In this document: positions 38,532-45,733 of the stretch, in pieces | How positions within the stretch are numbered: the stretch's first letter is position 1 | Layout: every line of letters starts with the position of its first letter | Assembly (NCBI RefSeq): GCF_030653815.1 | Contig: NZ_JAURYQ010000014.1 | Span: 62,001 to 126,000 of the forward strand | Source: Rhodoferax sp. | GTDB lineage: Bacteria; Pseudomonadota; Gammaproteobacteria; Burkholderiales; Burkholderiaceae_C | Direction: 5' to 3' | Length of the DNA: 64,000 nt | Notes under the pieces: generated by a model | The model's input: the letters and a program-made list of their open reading frames with translations, nothing else | Databases searched by the model: none | Told to the model about the DNA's origin: nothing | Made by a program: the position numbers and the translations under genes

Positions 38532-38807
38532 ATGTCCCTCAATGTTTCCCTCCCTATTGAGCTTGAAAATCGCGTCCGTGACCATGTGGCTTCTGGCCTG
38601 TATGGTTCTGCCAGCGAGGTGATTCGCGAGGCTTTGCGCCTTTTTGAAGCCTATCAATCGGTGCAGGTCGCTAACTTGAGCTCTTTGAAATCTGATATCG
38701 CAATGGGCTTGGCTGATGTGCAAGCCGGGCGTGTGTCTTCACTTGACGTTGCCGCCATCCAGGCACAAGGGCGCGCTGCCTTGCAGGCCAGAACCGCCAA
38801 GCAATGA
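38532..38807 (+). CDS. parD: ParD-type antitoxin
   Basis: A 91-residue type II antitoxin. The N-terminal ribbon-helix-helix is LNVSLPIELENRVRDHVASGLYGSASEVIREALRLFE, the CopG/ParD DNA-binding fold; the rest is a charged helix expected to wrap the toxin. An ideal AGGAGG at 38521-38526 precedes ATG 38532, fitting higher antitoxin synthesis. The stop overlaps the parE start by 4 bases (ATGA), giving translational coupling. Codon use is less GC-biased than the neighbouring chromosomal genes. Confidence 0.92.
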   Translation: MSLNVSLPIELENRVRDHVASGLYGSASEVIREALRLFEAYQSVQVANLSSLKSDIAMGLADVQAGRVSSLDVAAIQAQGRAALQARTAKQ

Positions 38808-39097
38808 CGCAAGTGCTGTATGCGCAAAGTGCTCAAACTGATTTGCTTGAGGCTTGGCTGTTTATTGCAGAAGAAAACATGCCTGCGGCGGATCGGACCA
38901 TTGAGACCATTGAGCACGAGGCCGAAACTTTATCGCTTCAACCCAAGATGGGACGATCTCGGCCGGAGCTGGGTAAAGCTGTGCGTAGCTGGCCAACTTC
39001 GACACCCTATGTTTTGTTCTATCAAGTAGGTCATTCGAGCCTGACTGTGCTTCGCGTACTGCACCACGCACGCGACATTGGGCAGCAATTATTTTGA
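38804..39097 (+). CDS. parE: ParE-type toxin
   Basis: A 97-residue RelE/ParE superfamily toxin: YAQSAQTDLLEAWLFIAEEN at the N-terminus, ETLSLQPKMGRSRPELGKAVRSWP in the middle and VLRVLHHARDIGQQLF at the end, the standard ParE pattern. ParE toxins inhibit DNA gyrase. It depends on ParD for neutralisation. The gene ends 37 bases before the displaced NUDIX fragment. Confidence 0.92.
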   Translation: MTQVLYAQSAQTDLLEAWLFIAEENMPAADRTIETIEHEAETLSLQPKMGRSRPELGKAVRSWPTSTPYVLFYQVGHSSLTVLRVLHHARDIGQQLF

Positions 39098-39131
39098 GCA
39101 TCAGATCGATTCAAGCCGAATTTTTGTGCAG

Positions 39132-39287
39132 TTAATAGCCGCCCGGCACAAAACTCGCGGTGCTGGAGCGCCGCGTCATCAGCACTTCGAGCCCTTGCTG
39201 CGTGTGGCGCAGCAGCAGCACGGTGGCGGCATCGCGCGTGGGCGCGGGAGGGCGGGCAGGGTGCAGCAGTTGGGTGGGGCGGGGCAT
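39132..39287 (-). pseudogene. Displaced 5' fragment of the NUDIX-MBL gene
   Basis: A 51-codon remnant beginning MPRPTQLLHPARPPAPTRD and ending ASFVPGGY then TAA. It matches the first 50 residues of the intact gene except for a few changes (S/T, D-T-P-N versus H-T-Q-Q, N/T). Those amino-acid differences suggest an allele from another strain rather than a fresh duplication. The sequence upstream of it (beyond 39287) is probably the original promoter side of the gene. Confidence 0.85.
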
Positions 39288-39501
39288 GGCGGATGTGTAT
39301 GGGTGGAGGATGCACTTTACAGGACGAACGACAGCCACGCTGATCGGCTTGTGCGGCCAATCTGTTTTGTGGCCAACGAAGTTCAGAATTTTGTGACAAA
39401 AATGTCAATCCATGCAATACGGGGTGACGGGATGTGTCACGTTTTCGGATCCTTCTCGCCGATAAACGCTAAAAATCAGCTTGATTGGAAGTCTGTAGAC
39501 C
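39288..39501. other. Non-coding stretch before the pilA promoter
   Basis: About 210 bases without a credible gene. Its left end probably contained the native promoter of the NUDIX-MBL gene, now cut off from it by the parDE cassette. No further repeat or hairpin stands out. Confidence 0.4.
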
Positions 39502-39517
39502 TGGCACGAAGTCTGCG
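39502..39517 (+). promoter_or_regulatory. Sigma-54 promoter of pilA
   Basis: TGGCACGAAGTCTGCG: GG at -24 and GC at -12 are exactly ten bases apart, as RpoN requires. Transcription would start near 39529, about 40 bases before the pilA ATG. Pilin genes are often RpoN/PilR-controlled. Neither regulator gene is in the window. Confidence 0.7.
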
Positions 39518-39568
39518 TGCCTTGGCCGAGTGTTCCCGTGATAGATTTTTTAACCTGAAGGAGTAAGT

Positions 39569-40015
39569 ATGAAACGTTCTATGCAAAAGGGTTTTACCCT
39601 GATCGAATTGATGATCGTGGTTGCGATCATCGGTATTTTGGCTGCCGTGGCTTTGCCGGCTTATCAGGACTACACGGTGAAGGCGAAAGTGTCTGAAGCC
39701 GTGGGCATTTCCGCACCAGCGCGTACAGCGTTGGCGCTTGCTTGCAGTGAGCAAACCTTGGCGAACGGCATTACGCATACGTCTTTGGGGCTGCCTGCCT
39801 CCATTACTAGCACGTACGTCACCTCTGTGGATGCTACAGCTTCAAGTGCAACTGCTGCGACGATTACAATCAGGATTGCAACTATCGGAACATCCGTTAC
39901 CAGTACTACTAATGGCATCCTGTACACAGGTACATGCAATGATGCTGGCATGACTTGGGCTATTGCGCCTACTACAGTTAGTCCAATTGCAACAAAATAC
40001 CTGCCTAAAATCTAA
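39569..40015 (+). CDS. pilA: Type IV major pilin PilA
   Basis: A 148-residue type IVa prepilin. The short leader MKRSMQKG is followed by [20 protein letters not shown], the class III cleavage site and assembly helix with Glu5. A C-terminal region rich in Ser/Thr (about residues 70-115) and two cysteines (in ALACSEQ and YTGTCND) form the variable part and D-loop disulfide. AAGGAG precedes ATG 39569; ATG 39581 is an alternative. Base composition is clearly less GC-rich than the housekeeping genes, as often with surface-exposed genes. A strong terminator follows and pglL is next. Confidence 0.93.
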   Translation: MKRSMQKGFTLIELMIVVAIIGILAAVALPAYQDYTVKAKVSEAVGISAPARTALALACSEQTLANGITHTSLGLPASITSTYVTSVDATASSATAATITIRIATIGTSVTSTTNGILYTGTCNDAGMTWAIAPTTVSPIATKYLPKI

Positions 40016-40062
40016 GTAGAAATTTCATCTTTTTACTAACGCCGACTCAGTTTTTCGGTATC

Positions 40063-40090
40063 AAAGGCACCCTTCAGGGTGCCTTTTTTT
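40063..40090 (+). terminator. Rho-independent terminator after pilA
   Basis: AAAGGCACCC (40063-40072), loop TTCA, GGGTGCCTTT (40077-40086) followed by TTTT: a 10-bp perfect stem with T-tract, near-ideal. Confidence 0.9.
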
Positions 40091-40118
40091 TACTAATTTT
40101 TGCTCGATTCGTAACAAT

Positions 40119-41810
40119 GTGAATATTTCAAAACTGGTGATGTCACCTTTCTGGCTAGTTCTATGGTCATTTGTTTTGGCCTTTGGCTGGGTGTTACCCA
40201 ACCATCAGCGGCCATGGACAGCGTTTCATTCGGATGCGTGGGTCGCGTTGGCGTTCTTATTGGCTTCTGCGGCGGTTTTCATTCGCGTGCGCGAACCGCT
40301 GGCATGGCACCGAATTACCGTACTAGCTGCACTTCTGGTCTGCATCCCCTGGCTGCAATATGCGTTTGACCTGGTCCCCTTGGCTGGCAATGCCTGGATT
40401 TCGTCAGCTTACTTGTTAGGGTTCTTGTTGGCCTTGCTGACAGGGGCACATTGGGAAAAGTTCTCTCCTGGGCAAGTTGTTGATGGCCTGTTTCTGGCGA
40501 TCGGTATCGCAGCCGTTCTTTCTGTGGGTTTGCAGTTGCGGCAATGGTTTGTGCTCGAAGGTCTGGAGATTTGGACGATGGGCGGCGGTCCGGACCGACC
40601 GTTTGCCAACTTGGGTCAACCCAACCAGTTAGGCACCTTGTTGCTGTGGGGTTTGTTGGCTGGTGTGTGGGGGCATATTCGAAACCACATCAGTGGCAAA
40701 GTGGCAGTATTGCTGATGGTCTATTTGCTGTTTGGAGTCGCCTTGACCGGCTCCCGAACGGCCTGGATCGGCGTGGCCTTACTGGTTGTTGCCAGCTGGT
40801 GGTGGCGGTCCTTGTGGCGCAGCGCGCGCCTGCCTTGGATCGCCACTAGTTTGGGCGGTTATTTTGTGTTGTGCGTTGTGGTTCAGGGTTGGTGGCATGC
40901 TTTGGATGGAGCAGCACCCACTGACTTGGTTCGCATGAGCAGCGAGTTGCGTCCTCTGGCCTGGGCTGTTTTCTTGGACGCCGCTTGGCAGCGCCCTTGG
41001 TTCGGCTACGGCTGGAACCAGACGGCGCTGGCGCACTTGGACCTGGCAACAGCGCACCCGTCATTGCACAACATTTTTTCCTATTCGCACAATCTGTTCC
41101 TTGATCTGGTGTTGTGGTGCGGCATTCCGGTGGGATTCACTGTGTCGGCGGCCTTGCTCTGGTGGTTTTGGAAGCGGGTGCGAGCTGTCAAGAAGGCGGA
41201 CGACGCTGTGCTCATATTGTTCTTGCTTGTGATTGCCAATCACGCGATGCTGGAACTGCCTTTGTTTTACGCTTATTTTTTACTACCTGTCGGGATGGTG
41301 ATCGGGGCACTCAACACTCGGCTAGGGGCGCGGCCAGTCATTGCGATGGGGCGCAAGTTGGCAATGGGCTTGTGGCTGGCAACGACTGCGCTTCTCGCGC
41401 TCATCATTCGAGATTACGGGCGCGTTGAGTCAAGCTATCAAACACTGTTCCTGGAATGGTCGCGCATCAAAATCACGATACCTGTCGGGCCACCTGATGT
41501 GCTGCTGTTGACACAATGGCATGACTTCATCAAGTTCGCGCGGGTAGATCCCAAAAGCAATCTGAGTGATGACGAATTGGCGCGGATGAGAAACATCACC
41601 GGACTATTTCCCAGTGGCATCACTCTCCATAAATTTGCAACGGTTCTGGCTTTTAACCAGCGCCCGGAAGAGGCTCAACTATGGCTTAAACGGATGTGCA
41701 AGACCATTCCAAAAGCCGATTGCAAGGCTGTCAAGGAAATTTGGGCAAGGCAAGCATTGAAGTATCCCCAAATTGCAGCCGTTCCTTGGCCAGTCAAAAC
41801 GACAGACTAG
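40119..41810 (+). CDS. PglL/PilO-type O-oligosaccharyltransferase (Wzy_C family)
   Basis: A 563-residue membrane protein with about twelve helices. The N-terminal VLPNHQRPWTAFHSDAW is the PglL_A signature, and PFANLGQPNQLGTLLLWG plus the long periplasmic loop with LTGSRTAW are the Wzy_C region; the last about 150 residues form the Wzy_C_2 tail. Such enzymes move a lipid-linked glycan onto Ser/Thr of pilins. Sitting directly after a Ser/Thr-rich PilA, it probably glycosylates it. GTG 40119 is assumed as start. The pilA terminator separates it, so it may have its own promoter or depend on read-through. Confidence 0.85.
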   Translation: MNISKLVMSPFWLVLWSFVLAFGWVLPNHQRPWTAFHSDAWVALAFLLASAAVFIRVREPLAWHRITVLAALLVCIPWLQYAFDLVPLAGNAWISSAYLLGFLLALLTGAHWEKFSPGQVVDGLFLAIGIAAVLSVGLQLRQWFVLEGLEIWTMGGGPDRPFANLGQPNQLGTLLLWGLLAGVWGHIRNHISGKVAVLLMVYLLFGVALTGSRTAWIGVALLVVASWWWRSLWRSARLPWIATSLGGYFVLCVVVQGWWHALDGAAPTDLVRMSSELRPLAWAVFLDAAWQRPWFGYGWNQTALAHLDLATAHPSLHNIFSYSHNLFLDLVLWCGIPVGFTVSAALLWWFWKRVRAVKKADDAVLILFLLVIANHAMLELPLFYAYFLLPVGMVIGALNTRLGARPVIAMGRKLAMGLWLATTALLALIIRDYGRVESSYQTLFLEWSRIKITIPVGPPDVLLLTQWHDFIKFARVDPKSNLSDDELARMRNITGLFPSGITLHKFATVLAFNQRPEEAQLWLKRMCKTIPKADCKAVKEIWARQALKYPQIAAVPWPVKTTD

Positions 41811-41826
41811 CAGCTGGCACGCACGG

Positions 41827-41997
41827 TCACCGGGTCCGCCCCGCCTTGTATTTCCCCTTGCCCGCCCCAATCACCCCGTCGGCCAGCGCCAGCCGGGCCA
41901 TGGCCTTGTGGGCGTGGGTGATGGCCAGGCCCAGGGCGTCGGCGGCGTCCGGGCCGGCTGGGCAGATTCAGCAGGCGCTTGACCATTTCCTGAATCT
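41827..41997 (-). pseudogene. Displaced ruvC 3' end, copy R1
   Basis: This 171-base piece matches the 3' end of ruvC (44190-44371), including the stop codon (TCACCG on the plus strand) and the coding of [12 protein letters not shown] and KYKAG. It has two short deletions (6 and 5 bases) that break the frame, so it is decaying. It lies 16 bases after the pglL stop and is the oldest-looking of three copies. Confidence 0.85.
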
Positions 41998-42027
41998 TGC
42001 CTTTGTCCCGACATTTGCTGTCGATGT

Positions 42028-42048
42028 GCTTGCCGCTTACCGGCAAGC
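42028..42048. promoter_or_regulatory. higBA operator (8-5-8 palindrome)
   Basis: GCTTGCCG, spacer CTTAC, CGGCAAGC, overlapping the -35 box of the higBA promoter; the likely HigA binding site. Same 8-5-8 geometry as the parDE operator but a different sequence. Confidence 0.65.
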
Positions 42049-42058
42049 GGTATATGAT
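42030..42058 (+). promoter_or_regulatory. higBA promoter
   Basis: TTGCCG (42030-42035), 17-base spacer, TATGAT (42053-42058). Transcription would start around 42064-42067, essentially at the higB ATG (42067), so the message may be leaderless. Confidence 0.6.
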
Positions 42059-42066
42059 GCCCGCTC

Positions 42067-42345
42067 ATGATTCAGTCATTTAAATGCCAGGACACGCAAT
42101 TGCTTTTTGAAACAGGCAAGTCCAAGCGTTTTGGCAACGTCCGGGATGTCGCCGAGCGCAAGTTGACTCAATTGGCGGCTGCCATGACTTTGGAGTTTCT
42201 CAAGTCGCCACCTGGTAACCATCTTGAACGACTGACGCGTGATCGTGAGGGGCAGTACAGCATTCGCATCAATCAGCAGTGGCGCGTTTGCTTCGTTTGG
42301 ACTGCAGAGGGGCCTTGTGATGTTGAGATTGTTGATTACCACTGA
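42067..42345 (+). CDS. higB: HigB-type toxin
   Basis: A 92-residue RelE-superfamily toxin of the HigB/host-killer group: MIQSFKCQDTQLLFETGKSKRF at the start, AERKLTQLAAAMTLEFLKSPPGN in the middle and SIRINQQWRVCFVWTAEGPCDVEIVDYH at the end, all standard. HigB cleaves mRNA at the ribosome. No ribosome-binding site precedes ATG 42067, which fits leaderless translation. Toxin-first gene order is normal for higBA. Confidence 0.93.
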   Translation: MIQSFKCQDTQLLFETGKSKRFGNVRDVAERKLTQLAAAMTLEFLKSPPGNHLERLTRDREGQYSIRINQQWRVCFVWTAEGPCDVEIVDYH

Positions 42346-42368
42346 TTTTTTCTGCCACGGAGGGCAAC

Positions 42369-42674
42369 ATGATTAAAAACGGTATGCGTGCAATTCACCC
42401 GGGCGAGTTCCTGCGTGAAGACTATTTGAAGCCATTGGGCATGACAGCCAATGCGCTGTCAAAGGCACTGCATGTGCCTGCCGGGCGCATCAATGACATC
42501 GTGCTGGAGCGGCGCGGCGTCACGCCTGACACCGCTTTGCGTCTGGCGCGTTATTTTGGCGGTGACGCGCAGTCATGGTTGAATTTGCAGCAAATGTATG
42601 ACCTCAAACTTGCTGAACGCGACAAGGCAAAACAAATCGAAGCTGAAATTGAACCTTTGGCGCTTGCGGCCTGA
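42369..42674 (+). CDS. higA: HigA-type antitoxin
   Basis: A 101-residue Xre-family antitoxin: IHPGEFLREDYLKPLGMTANALSKALHVPAGRINDIV is the classic HigA helix-turn-helix start, and LRLARYFGGDAQSWLNLQQMYDLK the dimer helices. It binds HigB and represses the operon. CGGAGGG precedes ATG 42369, a much better site than that of higB, favouring antitoxin excess. Confidence 0.94.
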   Translation: MIKNGMRAIHPGEFLREDYLKPLGMTANALSKALHVPAGRINDIVLERRGVTPDTALRLARYFGGDAQSWLNLQQMYDLKLAERDKAKQIEAEIEPLALAA

Positions 42675-42688
42675 GCTAGAGTTGCTTT

Positions 42689-42761
42689 TCACCGACTCCG
42701 CCCCGCCTTGTATTTCCCCTTGCCCGCACCAATCACGCCGTCGGCCAGCGCCAGCCGGGCC
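42689..42761 (-). pseudogene. Displaced ruvC 3' end, copy R2
   Basis: A 73-base copy of the last about 24 codons and stop of ruvC, ending abruptly after AGCCGGGCC (plus strand). Its encoded end [12 protein letters not shown] is identical to intact RuvC. It separates the higBA insert from the ATPase insert. Confidence 0.85.
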
Positions 42762-44189
42762 CACACACTGTGCATTTCCTCTTGCCTTAATGACGACATG
42801 GAAATCTCGGATCCAGACTCCAAAATATCCATGTGAATCTATTCAATGCTTACGCCTGCTCGTCTTTCAATTGAGCAGGCACATCTGGCGCCACATTGTC
42901 ATTAAAGACTTTTGTCTTTGGTGCGGTGCTGGTACCAAGTGACCATGCTCTCGTCCTCCAAGGCATAGTCACCGTAGGCTGCTTGCCAAACAAGGTTCTT
43001 GTCGCGCAAGCCTTTCAGTGCGCCTTGCGCGGCCGCTGCATCTATTTCCTGGCCGGCCAGGGCGGAATAGGCCTTCAAGGAATCCTCGGTGAACGGGGCG
43101 TACTTGGCCCCGGTCTGCAGCATGCGCTCCAGGACAGCCCGCTGTGCCGGCGATAGCGCGGCAAACTCACTTTCCATGGCACCCCAGACGTGCTCCCGAA
43201 AGGAGGACGCCTCTGCCTTCAGTTCAGCCGCAAGATTCTCGGCTGCGCCGTCAAGCGCCAAGTCAGCAATGATGCCTCGCAGCAATTCCGGTCGGTGTCC
43301 GACCAATTTAAAGGCTTCAAAAACATCGTCTGCATTGAATTGATTGGTGGCGGCAAGTTTCAGGTTAATGTCATCGGTATAGGCATCAGAAAATTCCTTC
43401 CCAAGTTTGGGGAACTTTGTAATGCGACAACCAAAAAATGGTTGATTGCGTTTCAGGACCAATTGGGTCAGCTTGTCCTGATTAGAGCCGGTAAATACCA
43501 GGAATAGCCGTTGTCCCCCGGCACCCTGGTTTAACCTGTCCCGAGCTGCCTTCAAGCCAAACATGGCGTCCATGCCTTCTTTTGAATTGAGCGCATGCTG
43601 GGCCTCATCGACGATGAGCACGACCGGCTTTCCCGATGCCTCGACCAAGGCTTCCAACGCATCCGCCAGGGACACGTTTTCCGGCAAAGACAGCGAGGCC
43701 ATGCTCAGGCTCAGAGCCCCGAAAACTGTGACTCGTTCAAGTCCTGCGGCCTTGGCCAGTTTTGTGATGGCACCGGAAAACTTGAACAAGGATTTGCGCA
43801 CCTCCCGAGCAATAAGAATTGCCGGAGATGTCTCCTTCTCGGTCCACAGATCGACGTAAACAGTCGTCCAGCCCAATTTGTCCAGAGCGGGCAGGAGGTC
43901 TTCACGCAAGAAAGTGCTTTTGCCAGTTCGGCGAGGCGCGGCCAGGAATAAGCCCGAGCGCGCATCCATGATGCCCGTGCCTTGTAGGGCCTCGCAGTAC
44001 CCACGCGCTAACTCGGGGCGATGAAACTTGAAGGGTTGGTGTGACATGTCATTGCTCCAGTTAGGCGAACTTATTTGGGCTATTAAAACTTATAACTCAA
44101 AAAATAACCAAGTATAAGTACCTTCTTTCGAGCGTCTCTCCTTACGCACGATTGAAGAAGCCGACAGCCATTTAGGGCTCAACACCAAC
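42762..44189. mobile_element. ATPase cassette between ruvC 3'-end copies
   Basis: A 1428-base insert between ruvC fragment R2 and the end of the intact ruvC gene. It carries a single ATPase gene; the remaining 140 bases on each side hold nothing recognisable. No recombinase is encoded. Confidence 0.55.
42902..44047 (-). CDS. Solitary AAA-type ATPase, cargo of a cassette
   Basis: A 381-residue P-loop ATPase. Walker A is APRRTGKST (residues 37-45, Ala where Gly is usual), Walker B PVVLIVDEAQ (141-150), and VFTGSNQDKL is a sensor-like segment. Residues about 285-370 look like a C-terminal winged helix. This matches the archaeal-type/COG1672-like AAA ATPases seen scattered in bacterial genomes, with no known partner here. 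It could act in defence, stress or as a regulator; function is unknown. Composition is less GC-rich than ruvC and neighbours. Confidence 0.8.
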   Translation of the reverse strand: MSHQPFKFHRPELARGYCEALQGTGIMDARSGLFLAAPRRTGKSTFLREDLLPALDKLGWTTVYVDLWTEKETSPAILIAREVRKSLFKFSGAITKLAKAAGLERVTVFGALSLSMASLSLPENVSLADALEALVEASGKPVVLIVDEAQHALNSKEGMDAMFGLKAARDRLNQGAGGQRLFLVFTGSNQDKLTQLVLKRNQPFFGCRITKFPKLGKEFSDAYTDDINLKLAATNQFNADDVFEAFKLVGHRPELLRGIIADLALDGAAENLAAELKAEASSFREHVWGAMESEFAALSPAQRAVLERMLQTGAKYAPFTEDSLKAYSALAGQEIDAAAAQGALKGLRDKNLVWQAAYGDYALEDESMVTWYQHRTKDKSL

Positions 44190-44738
44190 TCACCGGCTCC
44201 TGCCCGCCTTGTATTTCCCCTTGCCCGCACCAATCACCCCATCAGCCAGCGCCAGCCGGGCCATGGCCTTGTTGGCGTGGGCGTGGGTGATGGCCAGGCC
44301 CAGCGCGTCGGCGGCGTCGGGGCCGGGTAGGCCGGGCAGATTCAGCAGGCGCTTGACCATTTCCTGAATCTGGTCCTTGCTGGCGCGGCCCCAGCCCACC
44401 ACGGCCTGTTTCATTTGCAGCGCGGTGTACTGCGACACCGGCAAATCGGAAAACACCAGCGCGGTGATGGCCGCACCCCGGGCCTGGCCCAGCAGCAGGG
44501 TGGACTGCGGGTTGACGTTGACAAACACGATTTCGACGGTGGCGGCGTCGGGCTCGTAGCGCGCCACCACTTCGCGAATGCCGTCAAAAATCACCTTCAG
44601 GCGCTCGGGCAGCAGGTCCTTGTCGAGGTGGGTGGTGCTGATGGTGCCGCTGGCCACATAGCGCAGTTCGGCGCCGTCCACGTCGACCAGGCCAAAACCG
44701 GTGGTGCGCAGGCCGGGGTCGATGCCGAGGATTCTCAT
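44190..44738 (-). CDS. ruvC: Holliday junction resolvase RuvC
   Basis: A 182-residue endonuclease that cuts Holliday junctions made by RuvAB. Acidic active-site residues lie in [23 protein letters not shown] and [14 protein letters not shown]. The protein is complete although copies of its 3' end are scattered downstream. ATG 44738 overlaps the stop of the preceding cdsA-like gene by 4 bases. RuvA is 14 kb away and RuvB is not in the window, so the usual ruvCAB cluster is split. Confidence 0.95.
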   Translation of the reverse strand: MRILGIDPGLRTTGFGLVDVDGAELRYVASGTISTTHLDKDLLPERLKVIFDGIREVVARYEPDAATVEIVFVNVNPQSTLLLGQARGAAITALVFSDLPVSQYTALQMKQAVVGWGRASKDQIQEMVKRLLNLPGLPGPDAADALGLAITHAHANKAMARLALADGVIGAGKGKYKAGRSR

Positions 44739-45730
44739 AGGCCGAAGTACCAGCGCACCGAGTGAAAGAACACCGGCGCGGCAAAACACAGCGAGTCGAT
44801 GCGGTCCAGCATGCCGCCGGCCCCGGTCACACTTTTGACCTGGCCTTGCCAGATGGGGATGCCGCGGTCGCGTTTGAGGGCTTTCATGACCAGGTGCCCG
44901 AGCGACCCCGCCGCGCAGGCAATGAATGACAGGGCAAAGGCCTGGCCCGGCACAAAGGGCGTGATGCCCGCCAGCAGGGCACCCAGCAGGCTGCCCACGG
45001 CCATGCCCCAGCCCCAGCTGTGCCAGGTAAAACTCTGACTGATGTTGGGCGCCGCCGAAGTTTTGGGCCGGTAGCGGGCCACCAGATGCTGCGTGACCAT
45101 GCAGCTTTGCACCACCAGCACCAGAAACAGCACCAGAAAAGCGTTTTTCTTGTCGTAGTCTGGAAAGTCCAGCAGCATCAGCGCCGGCACATGGCTCATG
45201 CCGTAAATGCAGACCATGATGCCCCATTGCAGCTTGGCGTTGCGTTCCAGAAAGCGCACCGGGTCGTTGGCCAGCGCGCTGGCCACGGGCAGCGCCAGAA
45301 ACACATAGACCGGGATGAACACCGTGAACAGGTCAAAGTGCTCGGTGGCCACCAGGTAGTACTGGAACGGCAGCACGCCAAAAAAAGCCAGCACCAGGCT
45401 GCGGTGGTCGCCCTGGCGCGTCGGCGACAGTGTCAGAAACTCGCGCAGGGCAAAGAAGGAACCGAGCGCAAACAGCACCAGCCGGGTGATGTCGCCCGCC
45501 AGCCAGGCCACCCAGAAAACAAAGATCAGCGCCCAGCTGGTGCGCAGCAACCGGCTCAAATCGCTGATGCGGTCCTGGTGGTTTTGCTGCGCCTGCACGT
45601 CTTCCTGCTCGCGCATCGACAGCAAAAACAGGGTCAAGGACGCAATCACCAGCAGGCCGAACACCAGCACGAACATGGCGCCCACCTGCTGCGCCGCGCT
45701 GAGGTTTTTCAGGGTTTGGTACAGGGACAT
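44735..45730 (-). CDS. CdsA-like phosphatidate cytidylyltransferase family protein
   Basis: A 331-residue membrane protein with about eight helices. The C-terminal signature [30 protein letters not shown] corresponds to the CdsA signature but has KS for KD and AGG for HGG; the metal-binding DRID is kept. True CdsA makes CDP-diacylglycerol; this longer relative, next to an acyltransferase, resembles the YnbB-type paralogue. Activity is uncertain. The gene starts 3 bases after the acyltransferase stop. Confidence 0.8.
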   Translation of the reverse strand: MSLYQTLKNLSAAQQVGAMFVLVFGLLVIASLTLFLLSMREQEDVQAQQNHQDRISDLSRLLRTSWALIFVFWVAWLAGDITRLVLFALGSFFALREFLTLSPTRQGDHRSLVLAFFGVLPFQYYLVATEHFDLFTVFIPVYVFLALPVASALANDPVRFLERNAKLQWGIMVCIYGMSHVPALMLLDFPDYDKKNAFLVLFLVLVVQSCMVTQHLVARYRPKTSAAPNISQSFTWHSWGWGMAVGSLLGALLAGITPFVPGQAFALSFIACAAGSLGHLVMKALKRDRGIPIWQGQVKSVTGAGGMLDRIDSLCFAAPVFFHSVRWYFGL

Positions 45731-45733
45731 GGT

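Larger units (their letters stand above)
38451..39134. mobile_element. parDE cassette between direct repeats
   Basis: A 684-base insert carrying only promoter, operator, parD and parE, flanked by 153-bp copies of the NUDIX-MBL 5' end. It has replaced the native upstream region of that gene, which now lies beyond 39287. No recombinase gene or classical terminal inverted repeats are visible. Confidence 0.6.
41998..42688. mobile_element. higBA cassette between ruvC 3'-end copies
   Basis: A 691-base insert between ruvC fragments R1 and R2. It holds a promoter, an operator palindrome and higBA and nothing else. No recombinase or terminal repeats are visible; its ends share no obvious motif with the parDE or ATPase inserts. 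Confidence 0.55.

Noticed and set aside
39078-39566. A 162-codon plus-strand frame between parE and pilA
   Set aside because: It is the antisense of the displaced NUDIX fragment followed by non-coding sequence, with no family resemblance.
41807-42046. A 79-codon minus-strand frame as a possible small gene
   Set aside because: It begins beyond the repeat and then runs through the frameshifted ruvC remnant ([12 protein letters not shown] is visible); I treat it as a pseudogene fragment.
38298-44371. A conventional transposon, integron or prophage in the accessory region
   Set aside because: No transposase, integrase, resolvase, phage gene, attC-like site or terminal inverted repeat could be seen; the repeats are pieces of host genes.
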